A program made the position numbers and the translations under genes. From positions 1-61,597 of the forward strand of contig JAXHUH010000269.1 of NCBI GenBank assembly GCA_034211175.1: a stretch of DNA of 61,597 nt, written 5' to 3'. Origin of the DNA: JAXHUH01 sp034211175 (GTDB taxonomy: Bacteria > Actinomycetota > Acidimicrobiia > Acidimicrobiales > CAIXPF01). Below the pieces are notes generated by a model, which saw nothing but the letters and a program-made list of their open reading frames with translations, did not search any database and was not told the origin of the DNA. Positions 9,359 to 18,010 of this stretch are shown here, piece by piece. Position 1 is the stretch's first letter. The number at the start of each line of letters is the position of its first letter.

Positions 9359-9964
9359 TTGCGCACCCGACACCTCGCCAAGGCCACCCTCGTCGCCGCC
9401 GCGCTGGCGACCGCCCTCGTCGCCTGTGGCGACGATGACGACGACGCCGTCGACACCGGCTCGGAGGACGCCGCCGAGTCGTCGGAGGCCTCGGCATCGG
9501 GGGTCGAGGTCAGCGGGGTGTGGGCCCGCACCAGCCCGGCCAACGCCGAGAACGGCGCGGTGTACATGGAGCTCACCAGCGCCGACGGGGACGCGCTCCT
9601 CGGCGCGTCCGTCGATGCATCGGTGGCCGGCACCGTCGAGATCCACGAGACGGTGATGGCCGACATGGACGAGGACGAGGGCACGTCGGACGACATGTCC
9701 GAGGACTCGGCCGAGGGCGAGGACATGGCCGAGGGCGACCACGAGGGCATGGACGGCATGGACGGCGCGATGACCATGCAGCCGGTCGAGTCGTTGGAGC
9801 TGCCGGCCGGCGAGGCCGTCGTGATGGAGCCGGGCGGGTACCACGTCATGCTGCTCGAGCTCGCCGAGCCCCTCGAGGCGGGCGGTACCTTCGACCTGGT
9901 GTTGGACTTCGAGACCGCCGAGGACGAGACGATCAGCGTCGAGGTCCGCGACGAGGCGCCGTGA
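9359..9964 (+). CDS. PCuAC-type periplasmic copper chaperone
   Basis: A 201-residue lipoprotein (lipobox VACG) of the PCuAC/DUF461 family, which binds Cu(I) outside the membrane and delivers it to cytochrome c oxidase. The start is TTG 9359, decided by GGAGG five bases upstream and by the signal peptide. Expected copper ligands are visible: H96 and M100 in HETVM, a Met pair at 138-140 before QPV, then H162 and M164 in GGYHVML. Unusually, about 37 residues rich in Asp, Glu and Met are inserted between the first and second ligand motifs. The TlpA-like gene overlaps its stop codon, and SCO1 and cytochrome c genes are close by on the other strand. Confidence 0.88.
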   Translation: MRTRHLAKATLVAAALATALVACGDDDDDAVDTGSEDAAESSEASASGVEVSGVWARTSPANAENGAVYMELTSADGDALLGASVDASVAGTVEIHETVMADMDEDEGTSDDMSEDSAEGEDMAEGDHEGMDGMDGAMTMQPVESLELPAGEAVVMEPGGYHVMLLELAEPLEAGGTFDLVLDFETAEDETISVEVRDEAP

Positions 9965-10473
9965 CCCGTCATCGACCGTCCCTGCGGCTCGCACTCCTGG
10001 CGCTCACGCTCGGGCTCGCCGTCTCCGCCTGCGGCGGCGGCGAGGACGGGTCCGGGGAGACGATGCCCGACCTCACCCTGGCGCGCCTCGACGCCGACGG
10101 TGAGCTGGCGCTCGACGAGCTCGGCGAGCCCGCCGTGGTCAACCTGTGGGCCAACTGGTGCGTGCCGTGCCGCGCCGAGCTGCCCGAGTTCGACACGGTG
10201 GCGTCGGAGGTCGAGGGCGAGGTCCGGTTCATCGGTGTGAACATCGGCGACCCGCCCGATGTCGCGCTCGGCCTCATCGAGGAGCTCGACATCGGCTTCG
10301 AGCAGGTGCTGGACACCTCGTCGGACGTGTCCGCCGAGCTCGACGTGACGTCGATGCCGACCACCCTGTTCGTCGACGCCGACGGCAGCATCGTCGAGCG
10401 CTACTCGGGCCGGCTCATGGAGGCCGATCTGCGGGCGATCCTCGAGGAGCGCTTCGGGGTCGTCACCGGCTGA
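9961..10473 (+). CDS. TlpA/ResA-like thioredoxin lipoprotein
   Basis: A 170-residue membrane-anchored thiol-disulfide protein. It has a lipoprotein signal (Cys24 in VSAC) and a thioredoxin fold with the active site WCVPC (C67, C70) and the cis-Pro loop SMPTTLF. Such proteins reduce haem-binding or copper-binding cysteines during cytochrome c and oxidase assembly. Its GTG overlaps the TGA of the PCuAC gene (GTGA), so the two are coupled. The gene pair suggests that this protein keeps the Cu site or SCO cysteines reduced. A 50-bp perfect palindrome follows 23 bases after the stop. Confidence 0.9.
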   Translation: MTRHRPSLRLALLALTLGLAVSACGGGEDGSGETMPDLTLARLDADGELALDELGEPAVVNLWANWCVPCRAELPEFDTVASEVEGEVRFIGVNIGDPPDVALGLIEELDIGFEQVLDTSSDVSAELDVTSMPTTLFVDADGSIVERYSGRLMEADLRAILEERFGVVTG

Positions 10474-10496
10474 AGCCGCGGGACCCGATCCACCCG

Positions 10497-10546
10497 GATC
10501 CTGCATGCACATCCGACCGCCGGCGGTCGGATGTGCATGCAGGATC
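10497..10546. repeat. 50-bp perfect palindrome, no loop
   Basis: Two 25-base arms, centred between 10521 and 10522, are exact reverse complements with no spacer. Each arm also contains the octamer TGCATGCA. It lies between the TlpA-like gene and the GNAT gene. There is no T-run on either side, so it is not a standard terminator, although the transcript would fold into a very stable hairpin that could end or protect the chaperone operon mRNA. Confidence 0.95.
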
Positions 10547-10625
10547 GGTGTCGGTGTTGTTGGTGCCGGTGTTGGTGGGCGGAACCCGGGCGGAGCGGGA
10601 CAGCCGGACGTGGAAGCCTCGGGCG

Positions 10626-11054
10626 GTGCGCCTCGACGACATCACCCCCGACGACCCGCGTCTGTCCGGCGACGTGCTCCCGGTCCTCCGGGAGCTGCGC
10701 CCCCACCTGACGGCCGACTCCTTGCGGACGATCTACGCCGACGGCCACCCGCAGGGGCTGCGCTTCCTCGCCGCGTTCGACGCCACCGCGTGCGTGGGCG
10801 TCGCCGGGTGGCGCATCGTCCACAACACGTCCGCCGGACGGAAGCTGTACGTGGACGACCTGGTCACCGACCCCGGTCGGCGCTCGTCGGGCGTCGGGCG
10901 GGCGCTGCTCGCCGAGCTCGAGGCCCGAGCACGGACGGCCGGTTGCTCGTGCATCGACCTGGACTCCGGTGTCCAACGCGCCGACGCCCACCGGTTCTAC
11001 TTCCGCGAGCGCATGGACATCGCCGGCTTCCACTTCCGCAAGGCGATCGGCTGA
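10626..11054 (+). CDS. GNAT-family acetyltransferase
   Basis: A 142-residue N-acetyltransferase domain. The acetyl-CoA pyrophosphate loop is visible as RRSSGVGRALL (about 82-92), preceded by a YVDDLVTDP strand, and followed by IDLDSGVQRADAHRFYFRERM, a typical C-terminal half with the Tyr general acid region. The substrate is unknown. The start is GTG 10626, with GGAAG nine bases upstream; the frame is open further back but without similarity. Although it lies among copper genes, nothing in the sequence ties it to them. Confidence 0.85.
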   Translation: MRLDDITPDDPRLSGDVLPVLRELRPHLTADSLRTIYADGHPQGLRFLAAFDATACVGVAGWRIVHNTSAGRKLYVDDLVTDPGRRSSGVGRALLAELEARARTAGCSCIDLDSGVQRADAHRFYFRERMDIAGFHFRKAIG

Positions 11055-11084
11055 GCCCGCCCGGGACCGGCGGTGCGCCGCGGC

Positions 11085-12101
11085 TCAGGCCGGCGCGACG
11101 GCCCGGGGCATGCGCACCAGCCGGACCAGGGATACGGCCACCGCCGCGATCCCGACGACGAGGGCCGCCGCCGTCGTCGCCCGGTCGAGCCAGAAGGGTG
11201 CGTCGGTCGGGATGAGCGCCCGCCACAGCCCCTCCTGGCGGGTCCACACCCACACGAGCAGCTCGGCACCGGCCAGGGCGGTGAGGGCGAGCGCCAGCGG
11301 CTGCCGGCGGGGCCTACCGGCGGCCCAGATCGCCACGGCGCCGGCGATGGTCGCCGTGGCCGGGAGGAGCCACAGCGTGGGGCTCGGGGCGGTCTCCGGC
11401 GGCAGCGAGGCGAACTGCCACCAACCGATCACCAGGGCCGCCGCGCCGAGCACCGTGGCGCCGATGGCGACGGCCCTTGCCGCCGGCAGGAGACGGGCGA
11501 GCGCCAGCAGGACGAGCACCGTGGCCGCGGCGCCGAAGATCGGCGGGATCGGCGACGGGGCCTCCTCCCACACCGACCGGACAACGGCTTCGACCTCGGT
11601 CCCTTCGACCACGAAGATGACGCGGCTGTCGAGGATCGTGTCGCCCGGTTCGAGCCCGACGGGCCGCCCGGGCTGCATCCAGTGGGCCCGGTGGTCGTGC
11701 CAGGCGTAGGAGCCGTCGTCGTCGACCTCCACCCACTGCGGCTCGGCATCGGCGTCGATCCCGGCGGGCACGTCCTCGTTCGTGCCGTAGCGGTCCTGGT
11801 TCAGGTGGTAGGTGCGGGAGCGCTGGTTCTCCTCGACCGTCCCGTCGGCCGAGATCCGCAGGTACGGCTCGCGGTCGTAGCCGGGGATCTCGACCTCGGT
11901 CCCCGGTTCGACCTCGACGTAGAGGAACGAGTCGCCGCCGAGCACCGAGACCTCGATGGCGTCGGTCGGCGGCTCCAGCTCCTCGACCTCGCTGCGGTAG
12001 TCGGTCGGCCCGGCCGGGTCGGCCGCGGCCGCACCGGCGGTGGCGACGATCCAGGCCAGCCCGGCGAGGGCCGCCACGGCGAAGCGGCCGGGCCGGCTCA
12101 C
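11085..12101 (-). CDS. Multi-pass membrane protein of the copper/SCO operon
   Basis: A 338-residue protein not assignable to a named family with certainty. It has a signal peptide, then about 140 extracellular residues with conserved-looking stretches (YLRISADGTVEENQ, and AWHDHRAHWM, which has three His and a Met and could bind metal), then four to five hydrophobic segments from residue 180 on. The GTG overlaps the stop of the cupredoxin gene (GTGA). Its place as the last gene after cytochrome c, SCO1 and cupredoxin suggests a role in copper handling or oxidase assembly at the membrane. This is inference from context. Confidence 0.7.
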   Translation of the reverse strand: MSRPGRFAVAALAGLAWIVATAGAAAADPAGPTDYRSEVEELEPPTDAIEVSVLGGDSFLYVEVEPGTEVEIPGYDREPYLRISADGTVEENQRSRTYHLNQDRYGTNEDVPAGIDADAEPQWVEVDDDGSYAWHDHRAHWMQPGRPVGLEPGDTILDSRVIFVVEGTEVEAVVRSVWEEAPSPIPPIFGAAATVLVLLALARLLPAARAVAIGATVLGAAALVIGWWQFASLPPETAPSPTLWLLPATATIAGAVAIWAAGRPRRQPLALALTALAGAELLVWVWTRQEGLWRALIPTDAPFWLDRATTAAALVVGIAAVAVSLVRLVRMPRAVAPA

Positions 12102-12493
12102 GTGACCCGCACCACCAGCTCGCCGCTCGGGTGGACACTGCACTCGCCGACGTACTCGCCGGGTGACGCGAACCGCTGCGACACCGTCTCGCCGGCGCCG
12201 ACGAAGAACGGCCCGACGAGGTGGCCCCGCTCGTCCTCGTTCTCGATCACGATGACGTCGCCGACCTCGACGTCGAGCGAGCCCGGCAGGATCTCGACGG
12301 GCTCGCCGTCGTCGATCCGATCGCCGGTTCCGGCCGGAATGACGAAGTGGAGTCCCTCGCTGGCCTCGTCCGCCGCATCGGCGGCATCGACCTCGAGCGA
12401 GGCGTCGTCGTCGCCGCTGCACGCGGCAGCGGTTGCGAGGGTCAGCGCGACGAGCGCGGCGAGGGCGAGGCGGCCCAACGGCGGCCGCGTCAC
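12098..12493 (-). CDS. Cupredoxin-like lipoprotein
   Basis: A 131-residue lipoprotein (Cys25 in TAAACSG). The last 60 residues form a small beta domain with H91 (RGHLVGP), C118 and H121 (GECSVH), the order of type-1 copper ligands. The usual Met ligand after the second His is not obvious (HPSGELVV), so the site may be incomplete or of another type. It is coupled by GTGA overlaps to SCO1 upstream and to the membrane protein downstream. It may carry copper or electrons at the outer membrane face; the exact role is unknown. Confidence 0.78.
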   Translation of the reverse strand: MTRPPLGRLALAALVALTLATAAACSGDDDASLEVDAADAADEASEGLHFVIPAGTGDRIDDGEPVEILPGSLDVEVGDVIVIENEDERGHLVGPFFVGAGETVSQRFASPGEYVGECSVHPSGELVVRVT

Positions 12494-13098
12494 GTGCGCT
12501 CCAGCAGCGCCTCGATGTCGAGGCGGAGGTCCTCGCTCGACGTGCCGAACGGCCACGTGACCACGAGGTTGCCCTCGTCGTCGACCGCGTAGAGCGAGCC
12601 GGAGTGGGCGACCTCGATCTCGCCGTCCACCTCCTCGACCCGATAGCTCACGCCGAACGTGTCGGCGACCTCGCGCAGCTGCGTGTCGTCGGTCGTGCGC
12701 AGCGCATGGGCGTCGGGCACGAACGACTGCACGTAGCCGGGGAGCACGTCCTCGGTGTCCCGGTTGGGGTCGATCGTCGCCATGGCGACCTCGACCCGCT
12801 CCGCGTCGTCGCCGAGATCGGCGAGCGCGGTCCGGACGTCGGCCATGGTCGTCGGGCACACGTCGGGGCAGTGGGTGTAGCCGAAGTACACGATCTGCAG
12901 CTCGTCCTCCTCCGCGCCGAACGTGTACGGCTCACCGTCGTTGGCGATGTCCGGCAACGCCAGCTCGCCCACCTCCGGCAGCGGATCACGCACCGCGCCG
13001 GCGAGCTCGCGTGGCTCGTCCTCCCCGCACGCGGCCGCGGCGGGCGCCAGCGCCGCGAGGGCGAGGACGGCGGCGGCTCGGTTGCGGGCCCGGTTCAC
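12490..13098 (-). CDS. SCO1/SenC copper chaperone
   Basis: A 202-residue lipoprotein (lipobox AAACG) of the SCO1/SenC family, which metallates the CuA centre of cytochrome c oxidase or reduces its cysteines. The copper-binding CPDVC (C77, C81) and the conserved H165 in VAHSGSLY are all present, within a thioredoxin-like fold. The GTG start at 13098 overlaps the TGA of the cytochrome c gene. Neighbours on both sides are metal or haem proteins, which fits oxidase assembly. The oxidase genes themselves are not in the window. Confidence 0.93.
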   Translation of the reverse strand: MNRARNRAAAVLALAALAPAAAACGEDEPRELAGAVRDPLPEVGELALPDIANDGEPYTFGAEEDELQIVYFGYTHCPDVCPTTMADVRTALADLGDDAERVEVAMATIDPNRDTEDVLPGYVQSFVPDAHALRTTDDTQLREVADTFGVSYRVEEVDGEIEVAHSGSLYAVDDEGNLVVTWPFGTSSEDLRLDIEALLERT

Positions 13099-13520
13099 GA
13101 CAGCTCCCGGATGTAGGCGATGACGGCGTCGATCTCCTCGGAGGTCAGGCCGTTCTCCGGCATCGAGACGCTGAACCCGTCGACGACCTGGGCGCCGGGG
13201 TCCTCGATCGAGCGGCGGATGTAGTCCTCGTCGACGAGGACCGTGGTGCCGTCGTCGAGCTCCTCCTCGGTGCCGAAGAGGCCGGCCCACGCCGGACCGA
13301 TGCCACCCTCGCCGTTCTCGCCGTGGCACGACGCACATCCCCGGTCGAGGATGATCCCGTGACCTTCCTGCGCGGCGGCCGAGGCACCCTCGCCGAGGCC
13401 GGCGTCGCCATCGTCGTCGTCATCACCGCAGGCGGGGGCGGCGACGAGCAGTGCGGCTGCGAACGCGATGAGGAGCGAGCGGGATCGGGGGCGGTGCACC
13501 ACGTGAGAATGGTCGCTCAC
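13095..13520 (-). CDS. Membrane-attached cytochrome c
   Basis: A 141-residue c-type cytochrome and first gene of a four-gene operon. It has a hydrophobic export segment ending in PACGD, a probable lipobox, then an acidic linker and one haem-binding motif CASCH (C62, C65, H66); the distal ligand is probably M120 in SVSMPENGL. It is likely to carry electrons outside the membrane, perhaps to the oxidase that the following SCO1 gene helps assemble. The start is GTG 13520; another GTG at 13502 is possible, and neither has a clear ribosome site. Confidence 0.9.
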   Translation of the reverse strand: MSDHSHVVHRPRSRSLLIAFAAALLVAAPACGDDDDDGDAGLGEGASAAAQEGHGIILDRGCASCHGENGEGGIGPAWAGLFGTEEELDDGTTVLVDEDYIRRSIEDPGAQVVDGFSVSMPENGLTSEEIDAVIAYIRELS

Positions 13521-13585
13521 AGCGCCGGGTAGTTCCGACTCGGCGACGAATTTCGGCGCCGACCGTCGCGGTCCCGGCCGGCACC

Positions 13586-14719
13586 TCAGTCCGCGCCACC
13601 ACCGTTCGTGGCGACGTGGGCCGCCAGCGCGACGGGAACGTAGGGCACGGTCTCGCCGGCGGTCGACCCGTTCGCTCCGTGCCCGGGGCCGTCGCCACCG
13701 GCCGGTTCCTCGGGTGCCACGACCCGCCGGCGGGGGAAGGCGTCGGGCTGGTGCTCGGCCACCCACGTGAGCATGTGCTCGCGGATGGCGCAGCGCAGCT
13801 CCCATGCCTGGGGCCCGTCGACGGCGGTGGCGAGCGCCCGCACGTGGACCGTCGTCCCGTCGTCGTCGATGACCTGGAGTGCCCAGCCCCGCCCGTCGTA
13901 CCACCGACACGTCGGCAGGAAGCGCTCGAGCTCGGCCCGCATCGCCGCGGCGTCGATGGTGTAGTCGAACCGCATGACGGTCGAGCCGAGGAGCTGGGAC
14001 CGGGTGCGGGTCCAGTGCTGGAACGGGTTGGACACGAAGTAGCTCGACGGCAGCACGAGCCGGCGGTCGTCCCAGATGGCGACCACGATGTAGGTGAGCG
14101 TGATCTCCTCGATCTTGCCCCACTCGCCCTCGACGACGACCACGTCGTCGATGCGCAGGGCGTCGGTGAAGGTGAGCTGGAGCCCGGCGAAGACGTTGGA
14201 CAGCGTCGACTGGGCGGCGAGACCGGCGACGAGGCCGATGAGGCCGGCCGACGCCAGCATCGACGCTCCGAGCGTGCGGCCCTCGGGCCACGACGCGACG
14301 AGCACGGTGATGCCGACGACCGAGATGATCAGCTGGCCGACGCGGCGCACCATGGCGAGCTGGGTCCTGGCCCGGCGCTCGCGCCGGTTGTCGTCCTTCG
14401 ACAGGTCGAGCTTGTGCGCCGCCAGGTCCTCGACGACGTGGGCGACGCTCGACGCGACCCAGACGAGGGACGCGACCGTGAGCACCCGGGCGACGCCGTC
14501 GGTCCAGGCCACCTCGACGGCCACCAGCGTCGCCGAGGCGACGAGGGCGAAGGTGGCGATCCGCACCGGCCAACGGGACCGGTGGACGACGGCCTCGAGG
14601 GCGGGGCGGTGGCGCCGGCGTCGCACGGCGTTGACGACCTGCTCGGCCAGGAACAGCAGCACGCCGGCCGTCACCGTGCCGACGGCCGCCACGATCAGGG
14701 GGGTTGGGAGCGATTCCAA
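13586..14719 (-). CDS. MscS-family mechanosensitive channel
   Basis: A 377-residue small-conductance mechanosensitive channel homologue. Three to four hydrophobic segments fill residues 8-165. The pore helix is recognisable at LASAGLIGLVAGLAAQSTLSN, followed by the MscS beta domain with DVVVVEGEWGKIEEITL and VLPSSYFVSNPFQHW. It would open under membrane tension and release solutes during osmotic downshock. The start is TTG 14719, supported by GAGGAG about six bases upstream. The C-terminal 45 residues are Gly/Pro-rich and probably disordered. Confidence 0.9.
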   Translation of the reverse strand: MESLPTPLIVAAVGTVTAGVLLFLAEQVVNAVRRRRHRPALEAVVHRSRWPVRIATFALVASATLVAVEVAWTDGVARVLTVASLVWVASSVAHVVEDLAAHKLDLSKDDNRRERRARTQLAMVRRVGQLIISVVGITVLVASWPEGRTLGASMLASAGLIGLVAGLAAQSTLSNVFAGLQLTFTDALRIDDVVVVEGEWGKIEEITLTYIVVAIWDDRRLVLPSSYFVSNPFQHWTRTRSQLLGSTVMRFDYTIDAAAMRAELERFLPTCRWYDGRGWALQVIDDDGTTVHVRALATAVDGPQAWELRCAIREHMLTWVAEHQPDAFPRRRVVAPEEPAGGDGPGHGANGSTAGETVPYVPVALAAHVATNGGGAD

Positions 14720-15092
14720 CGAGATCTCCTCGCGAGGGCTCGATCCGATGGGGTGGTGGTCCGTGTCGACGTTGGCACGACGGCATCGCCCCGCCCGTGG
14801 CCCGGACGTCCGGTTTCACGTGGCGTTCACCGCGTGCGCGAGCGCTCGTCGTCCGCCGACATCGCTCGGGTACCCGGGCGCGGATCGGACGAACCACGAA
14901 TCGGGTGTGACGTCGGTGACGCCGAAGGCGTGGCCGTTCAACCCACAGATCCGTAGGGGTCACTAGCTCGGCGCGGCGCGAGCCTCGTCGTCGCTGCGTC
15001 ACCCGGCGACGCTCGGCGAGTCCATCCCAGGTCAGACGGTCTCCTCGGCCGTCGATGCGCTGGCGGGGAGGGGCTAGTGATGATTAGCCTCG
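14720..15092. other. Divergent intergenic region before TetR gene
   Basis: This region lies between the MscS gene (minus) and the TetR gene (plus). Apart from the candidate operator at 15072-15089 nothing was recognised: there are no conserved reading frames, RNA motifs or repeats. Confidence 0.4.
15072..15089. promoter_or_regulatory. Candidate TetR autoregulatory operator
   Basis: The 18-mer GGCTAGTGATGATTAGCC is an imperfect palindrome (14 of 18 positions symmetric) ending 3 bases before the GTG of the TetR gene, where self-repression sites are usual. It is also the most AT-rich spot in the region. Confidence 0.5.
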
Positions 15093-15743
15093 GTGGCCAT
15101 GGCGATGGAAGGCGCCCGGGCGCCGAGCCGGGGGACGGTCGAGTCGCTCGATGTCGGTCGGGGTGGTCGGCGGGAGGCGATCCTCGACGCCGCGCTGGAG
15201 CTGTTCGTCGAGCGCACCTACGCCGGCACGACGATGGACGACGTCGGCGCCGCGGTCGGGGTGCGGGGGCCGAGCCTCTACAAGCACGTCCGGTCAAAGC
15301 ACGAGCTGCTCGCCGAGCTGATGAGCCGGGCCATCCGGTCGGTCCAGGCGGCCCACGACGCCGCGGTCGCCACGACCGACGACGAGGTCGAGCGCCTGCG
15401 GCGGGCGATGGAGGCCCACGTCCGTTTCCACGCCCACCACCGGCTCGACGCCTACCTCGCCAACCGGGAGCTGGCGAGCCTCGAGGGGGCGGCGCGGCAT
15501 CGGATCATGGTCGAGCGCAAGGCCTACGAGCGGTCGTTCCTGGCCGTGGTCGAGGCCGGCGCCGCCGCCGGGCGCTTCCACGTCCGGTCGCCGAAGCTGA
15601 CCGCGCTGGCGCTGCTCGACCAGGGGACCGGCGTCGCCGTCTGGTACCGGCCCGACGGCGATCTCACCGTCGACGAGATCGCCTACCAGTACGGCGACCT
15701 GGCCGTCCGCCTCGTCGGCGCCGAGCCGGCGTCGGGGGCCTGA
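15093..15743 (+). CDS. TetR-family transcriptional regulator
   Basis: A 216-residue repressor. The helix-turn-helix is at about residues 27-70 (ILDAALELFVERTYAGTTMDDVGAA, then SLYKHV), and the C-terminal part is a ligand domain with a poorly conserved sequence, as usual. The start is GTG 15093; in-frame ATGs at 15099 and 15105 are equally possible, since no ribosome site is seen and the transcript may be leaderless. The gene just downstream in the same direction is a D-aminoacylase-type amidohydrolase, which it may control together with itself. The ligand is unknown. Confidence 0.88.
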   Translation: MAMAMEGARAPSRGTVESLDVGRGGRREAILDAALELFVERTYAGTTMDDVGAAVGVRGPSLYKHVRSKHELLAELMSRAIRSVQAAHDAAVATTDDEVERLRRAMEAHVRFHAHHRLDAYLANRELASLEGAARHRIMVERKAYERSFLAVVEAGAAAGRFHVRSPKLTALALLDQGTGVAVWYRPDGDLTVDEIAYQYGDLAVRLVGAEPASGA

Positions 15744-15879
15744 CCGGACCGCACGCCGACCTTCGATCCGGTGCCGACGGCGAACCGGCAACCCGACGGG
15801 ACACCGCCACGACGACCCGCAACACCAGCGACACGACAACCGACGACACCAGCGATCGACACCGGGGGGAACGATCACG

Positions 15880-17582
15880 ATGAGCAACGAGTACGACATC
15901 GTCGTCAAGGACGGCCTGATCTTCGACGGCACCGGCGCGCCGCGTGTGCGCGGCGACGTCGGCATCAGCGGCGGGCGGGTCACCGCGCTCGGCCGGGTCG
16001 ACGCCACCGACGCCGCCGAGGTCATCGACGCCCGGGGCATGCACGTCGCACCGGGCTTCGTCGACCTCCACACCCACTACGACGCCCAGGTGTTCTGGGA
16101 CCCGTACTGCACGCGTCGGGCTGGCACGGCATCACCTCCGTCGCCATCGGCAACTGCGGGTTCGGCTTCGCGCCGGTGGCGCCCGAGCGCCGTGAGTACG
16201 CCATGCGGTCGATGACCCGGGTCGAGGCGATCCCCTACGAGTCGATGCGCCTCGGGCTGCCGTGGGACTGGGTCACCTTCCCCGAGTACCTCGACAGCCT
16301 CGACCGCACCCCGAAGGCGCTCAACATCCTGCCGTACGTGCCGGTCGGGCCGATGCTGGTCCAGGTGCTCGGCACCGACGACGCCAAGGCCGGGCGGGAG
16401 CCGACCGGCGACGAGCACGCCCTGCTCGCCAAGATGCTGCACGAGGCCATGGACGCCGGCGGCTGCGGCTGGTCGGCCCAGCGGCTCCCACCGACCGGAC
16501 CGGCCGCCGTCCAGCGCGACTGGGACGGCACGCCGATGCCGACCGACATGATGGCCGACGAGACCTGTCGGGTCCTCGCCGCCGTGCTCGCCGAGCGGAA
16601 CCAGGGCGTCCAGCAGCTGACGCTCACCACCGACGACGTGCGCCACGACATGGCCCACCTCGAGGAGATCGCCACGATCTCGGGGCGCCCGGTGCTCCAC
16701 AACGTCGTCCAGGCGTTCGAGAGCCGGCCCCACGTGCACCGCCGGGCCATCGACTGGCTGGAGCGCTGCCGCGAGCGGGGCATCCCCGTCTACGGCCAGG
16801 GTGTGACCACCGATGCCGGCTTCACGTTCACGTTTGAGGACTGGAACCTCTACGACGACTCCGACGCGTGGATGGAGGCGACCACCGGCACCACCGAGGA
16901 GCGCCTGGCCAAGCTCGGCGACCCGGCCCGGCGCCAGGGCCTCAAGGACCAGATGCCGAGCGTGGCCACCGCACCGCTCGAGACCGTGACCGTGCTCTCA
17001 CCCCGCACCGAGGGCACGGAGCGGTTCCGGGAGATGTCGGTGCGCCAGGTCGCCGACGCCACCGGCAAGCACCCGGTCGACGCCATGTTGGACATCGCCG
17101 TCGCCGACGGGCTGGCGACCCTGTTCTACGCGGCGCCGCCCCAGGGCACCTCCGACCTGCTGCGGGAGATCGTGCAGTACCCGCACATGCTCTTCGGGGT
17201 GTCCGACGGCGGCGCCCACACCAAGTTCCTGACCGCCGGTCGCTACCCGACCGAGACGCTCGCCTCCCAGGTCCGGGACAACCAGTGGATCACCTACGAG
17301 GAGGCCCACCGGCGCCTCGCCGCGCTGCCCGCCCAGCTGGCCGGGTTCGAGGTCCGGGGCCGGCTCCGCACGGGCGGGCCGGCCGACGTCGTCGTCTACG
17401 ACCCCGAGGGCCTCGCGGTCGGCCCGAACGAGGTGGTCGAGGACCTGCCGGGCGGGGAGTGGCGCCGCATCCAGAAGGCGTCGGGCTACCACGCGGTGAT
17501 CGTCAACGGCGTCCGCACCATCGCCGACGACACCCAGACCGAGCGCCACCCGGGCACGCTGCTGCGCCACGGCCGGGGCTGA
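15880..17582 (+). pseudogene. N-acyl-D-amino-acid deacylase-like amidohydrolase, frameshifted
   Basis: A gene for a metal-dependent amidohydrolase of the D-aminoacylase family (COG3653), about 567 residues if intact. Translation starts at ATG 15880 with GGGGGGAA eight bases upstream. The first 77 codons carry the metal-binding HTHYDAQ and continue to DPYC. The rest, from SGWHGITSV through GVSDGGAHTKF to the C-terminus, is in another frame. The switch falls at 16111-16116, where one missing base would join the two halves perfectly. Nothing else is damaged, so this is either a very recent mutation or an error in the sequence. The intact enzyme would remove acyl groups from D-amino acids or related amides. 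Confidence 0.85.
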
Positions 17583-18010
17583 GCGCACACCGGACGGGAC
17601 CGCCGATCGCGGCGTGGTCGGCCGGTGCGAGATGGGGTGGGAACCTCCCGCCCGGGGTCGGGCCGTCGGCGACGAGGACGCGATCCCGGGCGGTGCCGTT
17701 CGGCGCCGTCGATCGGCGGTACCACCGACGTCCGGGTCGTTCCTCCGACCGGTTCTTCGGGTCGTTCGTCCGGGCGGCGACGCCGGTGCCGCAGCGGGGA
17801 CCGAAGTCGCGCGAGGCTTGCCGCCGGTGATCGCGGGCCGAGCGACGACGACGCGATCCCGGACGACGGAGGTGCGACGGTGACGACCGAGATCGGGAAG
17901 GGGCCGGGGCCCGCTTCCCGCGGCGACAGCGACTGGCCGGCGAGCGCACCCCATCGCCCCCGGTCACGCCGATCGGGCGGGCCGCGCGGCGCCCGGTGGG
18001 TGGTCCTCGG
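17583..18010. other. Intergenic region without recognised gene
   Basis: Reading frames are open on both strands, as expected for such GC content, but none shows a start with a ribosome site or a recognisable protein. A short direct repeat (GACGAnGACGCGATCCCGG) occurs at about 17671 and 17842. It probably holds the promoter of the phosphatase gene. Confidence 0.4.
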
